A model generated the notes under the pieces. The model saw only the letters and a list, made by a program, of their open reading frames with translations, was not told the DNA's origin and ran no database searches. Below, piece after piece: positions 61,811-64,000 of a DNA stretch of 64,000 nt. Positions within the stretch are counted from its first letter, which is position 1; the number at the start of each line of letters is the position of its first letter. Source of the DNA: Chloroflexota bacterium (GTDB taxonomy: Bacteria; Chloroflexota; UBA4733); the NCBI GenBank assembly GCA_025449435.1, contig JANWJO010000016.1, positions 18,605 through 82,604 of the forward strand, written 5' to 3'. The translations under genes and the position numbers were made by a program.

Positions 61811-63915
61811 ATGTCGCGCGAAAAGGTTTGGAACAGCACTTCCAGGCCAGGCAACCACTGACGCGGACCAAACGCCACCGGGGCCCCAAGTTCATCGGTG
61901 AGTGGGATCAGCGCGCGAACCTCACTGGAACACTGTCCGTCCTCCTGAGCGGCGCACGGCCAGATTTGCTTGTGCTGCGACACTGACACCCACGTGAGCC
62001 ACACGGTCTGGGGCTGGGAGACTGCGATGGCTGGCGTGACGACCCGCACCACATCGCCTACATTCCAGGTGTCGACGGGGCGCCACACTAACGTTGGCGT
62101 TTCCCCCGAGAACAGCGGCGACCCTGGAGAGCCGCTGTTCACAAAGACCTCCAGCGAGGCGCCACCCGTGAGTGTTCGGCTGAGGCGCCAGTCACTCACC
62201 ACCACTTCGGACCATCCAGCGCCAATCGTGTAGCTCGGCTTAATTTCACTATGCACAAGGGTGAAGGGACCACCCGGCGAACTCTCAACGTCGCTCTCCA
62301 GTGGTGCTGCGGCCGTGAAGCTCAGCGCCTCGCTTGGGAGGTTGGGCAGTCCCGCACCTCGCTCCAGGAGCACGTAGCCATCGCCGGCATCCACGACGCC
62401 GAAGGTGCCGTTGCGCAGCAAGTCAAGCAGATACAGGCGCTGATCTCCCCAACTGGTGGGGTAGGGCACGGCAGTAAGGTCCACTAGGACTGCTTGGGCG
62501 TCAAGCACATTGGGAAAGAGGTACAACCTGGCGCGATGCGTTACGTGCGGTGCAATGGACGAGGTCACGCTAATCGGGCCATCGGCGGGCAACTCGGCGA
62601 CAAAATGGCTCAGCAGCATGTCGTGTGTCGACGGCGCTTGGGCTGCAAAGGCCGCACCGCCCAAACCGGCGCCCGTAACATAGTTGGTCGCCAGAGCAAA
62701 CGCGCACGCCCAGCAAGCACCGAACATTGCCAGAGCTCGCTGATCGGGAGAGTATCTCAACAGGCGAGTCCTAACGGGAATACGTTTCAACAGTACAGGC
62801 GTCCAATGTGCCAGCGATGCGATGCCTTCGATCGTCGCGACCAGGAGCACCGGCAACACCAGTGCGGAATAGTGCGCCATGCCAGTCTGCATCCATGGAA
62901 AGGTGGAAAGAAGGTTGATCGCCAGCGACGGGAGCGCTATGGCGAGCGTGAACGGCGCCAGCAGGGGCATTGCCCCAGTGCTTGCAAGCAGTGTGGCCAG
63001 ATACGACCGTGCTGGTGCATCGCTCAGGACTGGCCAGGTGAGCCAGGGATGGGTAACAAATCCCAGGATAATCCTCGCGGGAGTATTGCCAAGGTAGCCG
63101 TAGCGAGCCACAAAAGGCGATGTGCCGCCCGCGGAAAAGTGCGGGATGAGCAGGGCAAAATCGAAGGAACCGATCAGGAGGCCGATAAGCGCAATGGTAA
63201 GGCCCGTAACTCGCTGTCGCCTGACTCCAAACGTCCACGCACCCACGAGCGCGACGACGAACGGGGCGTCTTCCTTGGCTAACGATGTGAGGACGGCCAG
63301 TGCCAGCGCGGGCACCAACCAGCGGCGCTCCACAGCGTATAACAAGGCGAGTAGGAGGGTAGTCGCAAGCGCGACCGTGTGAAAATCGGAGAGGAGCTCG
63401 GCGCCGAGAAACGGCGAACTCAGATACGTGGCACCAAGGAGTAGGGCAGCCCAGCGCGAATCGAGGCGTTTGTCTGCTAGCGCAAACACGAACAGCGCGC
63501 CGGCACACACCACCAGAGCCTGTAGGGCCAGCAACGCGTGAACATCTGGCAGCACAGCATAGAGCGGTGTGAGGGCAGCGAGCAGGATCTCAGCGTGATA
63601 GCCCAGGAGCGAGGAACTGGCGTTGGTGAGTGGAGCCTGGTAATCGAGCGTGAAGCCGCCACCTTGCAAGAGCGTGAACTGGTACGGCATGCCGTGCAGC
63701 GTGTTCCAAATAACCTGGTCCTCATATCCCAGGTCCAGGGCATTGGTTTCGAGGTTGTCGTGTCGCAACCAAGCCTGAGCGGTGTAGGCCAAAGCGAAGA
63801 CGGCGTACAGGGTAATGAGTATGGCGACGGATGTGAAGTTGCAGGAGAGCCGAAGTGGAGTCAGCGACACAGGAGCCGATGCGCTTGGCGCCTGATCCTT
63901 GCTGGTCTCCATCAC
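61807..63915 (-). CDS. DUF2079-family membrane protein, probable GT-C glycosyltransferase relative
   Basis: 702 residues. About ten membrane helices over the first 450 residues, with the DUF2079 hallmark DLGYEDQVIWNTLHG in the first outer loop and SDFHTVALA later. A soluble C-terminal part of about 250 residues is beta-rich. It resembles membrane sugar transferases that act outside the cell, but activity for the family is not established. GTG 63915 or ATG 63912 is the start. Stops tail to tail inside the moaA stop. Confidence 0.88.
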   Translation of the reverse strand: MMETSKDQAPSASAPVSLTPLRLSCNFTSVAILITLYAVFALAYTAQAWLRHDNLETNALDLGYEDQVIWNTLHGMPYQFTLLQGGGFTLDYQAPLTNASSSLLGYHAEILLAALTPLYAVLPDVHALLALQALVVCAGALFVFALADKRLDSRWAALLLGATYLSSPFLGAELLSDFHTVALATTLLLALLYAVERRWLVPALALAVLTSLAKEDAPFVVALVGAWTFGVRRQRVTGLTIALIGLLIGSFDFALLIPHFSAGGTSPFVARYGYLGNTPARIILGFVTHPWLTWPVLSDAPARSYLATLLASTGAMPLLAPFTLAIALPSLAINLLSTFPWMQTGMAHYSALVLPVLLVATIEGIASLAHWTPVLLKRIPVRTRLLRYSPDQRALAMFGACWACAFALATNYVTGAGLGGAAFAAQAPSTHDMLLSHFVAELPADGPISVTSSIAPHVTHRARLYLFPNVLDAQAVLVDLTAVPYPTSWGDQRLYLLDLLRNGTFGVVDAGDGYVLLERGAGLPNLPSEALSFTAAAPLESDVESSPGGPFTLVHSEIKPSYTIGAGWSEVVVSDWRLSRTLTGGASLEVFVNSGSPGSPLFSGETPTLVWRPVDTWNVGDVVRVVTPAIAVSQPQTVWLTWVSVSQHKQIWPCAAQEDGQCSSEVRALIPLTDELGAPVAFGPRQWLPGLEVLFQTFSRDI

Positions 63916-64000
63916 AGATCAGCGATGCGGTCGAACGCGACACACGACAAAAGCGGCTACCATCGCTCACTCTTACGGGAGACCATTTCACCCTACCATA

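Overview
The window looks like a piece of a Chloroflexota chromosome, probably a free-living, largely aerobic heterotroph, though no single gene proves the lineage. Pointers are the moderately high GC, the very frequent GTG and TTG starts behind clear Shine-Dalgarno sequences, large PMT/DUF2079-type membrane glycosyltransferases with beta-sandwich tails, a Ser/Thr/Ala-linker lipoprotein binding protein, several enolase-superfamily and PhyH enzymes, and a c-di-AMP receptor. I saw no rRNA, tRNA, CRISPR array, prophage or intact insertion sequence. The only mobile-element trace is an IS630-type helix-turn-helix fragment near 53 kb.

Layout. 1-5 kb: envelope genes on the minus strand (a VanW/PG-binding protein running off the left edge, a beta-lactamase-fold serine hydrolase, a PP2C phosphatase), an enolase-superfamily enzyme and an orphan Flp pilin. 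5.2-18 kb: housekeeping (RNase J, a class I aminotransferase, GatB, an RNA uracil methyltransferase, a small zinc-ribbon-like protein, CoaX-CoaBC, a PMT-like glycosyltransferase, an ABC-F ATPase). 18.2-23.3 kb: a tightly packed glcD-glcE-glcF-metF operon joining glycolate oxidation to one-carbon metabolism. 23.3-39.5 kb: an accessory catabolic region with a RhaM-like mutarotase, a FucI/AraA-like isomerase, a RspA/ManD-type dehydratase, a D-aminoacylase-like amidohydrolase, two divergent PIG-L deacetylases, a RraA-like aldolase, and a six-gene peptide-type ABC importer behind a near-consensus promoter. A small helical protein and a large HprK/PEPCK-like P-loop protein follow. 39.6-42.8 kb: a minus-strand group of amidase, c-di-AMP receptor and class III aminotransferase.

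43-49.6 kb is the conserved translation/envelope block rpsB-tsf-pyrH-frr-cdsA-dxr-rseP. A DtxR-type metal regulator sits between pyrH and frr, and no uppS lies between frr and cdsA. 49.6-54.5 kb holds a 2-hydroxyacid dehydrogenase, a PhyH dioxygenase, an alpha/beta hydrolase, the IS630 fragment and an orphan MalK/UgpC-like ATPase. 54.6-60.7 kb is an RND efflux operon whose adaptor lipoprotein carries about twelve 26-residue repeats, with a divergent MarR regulator and a palindrome-bearing promoter region between them. moaA and a DUF2079 membrane protein end the window tail to tail.

Most likely new biology: (1) the catabolic region, whose gene set suggests uptake and breakdown of N-acylated sugar or amino-acid compounds by a route I cannot match to a known pathway; (2) the HprK/PEPCK-like protein beside it; (3) the repeat-built RND adaptor. 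Functions are inferred from motifs and family resemblance read by eye; no database search was run.
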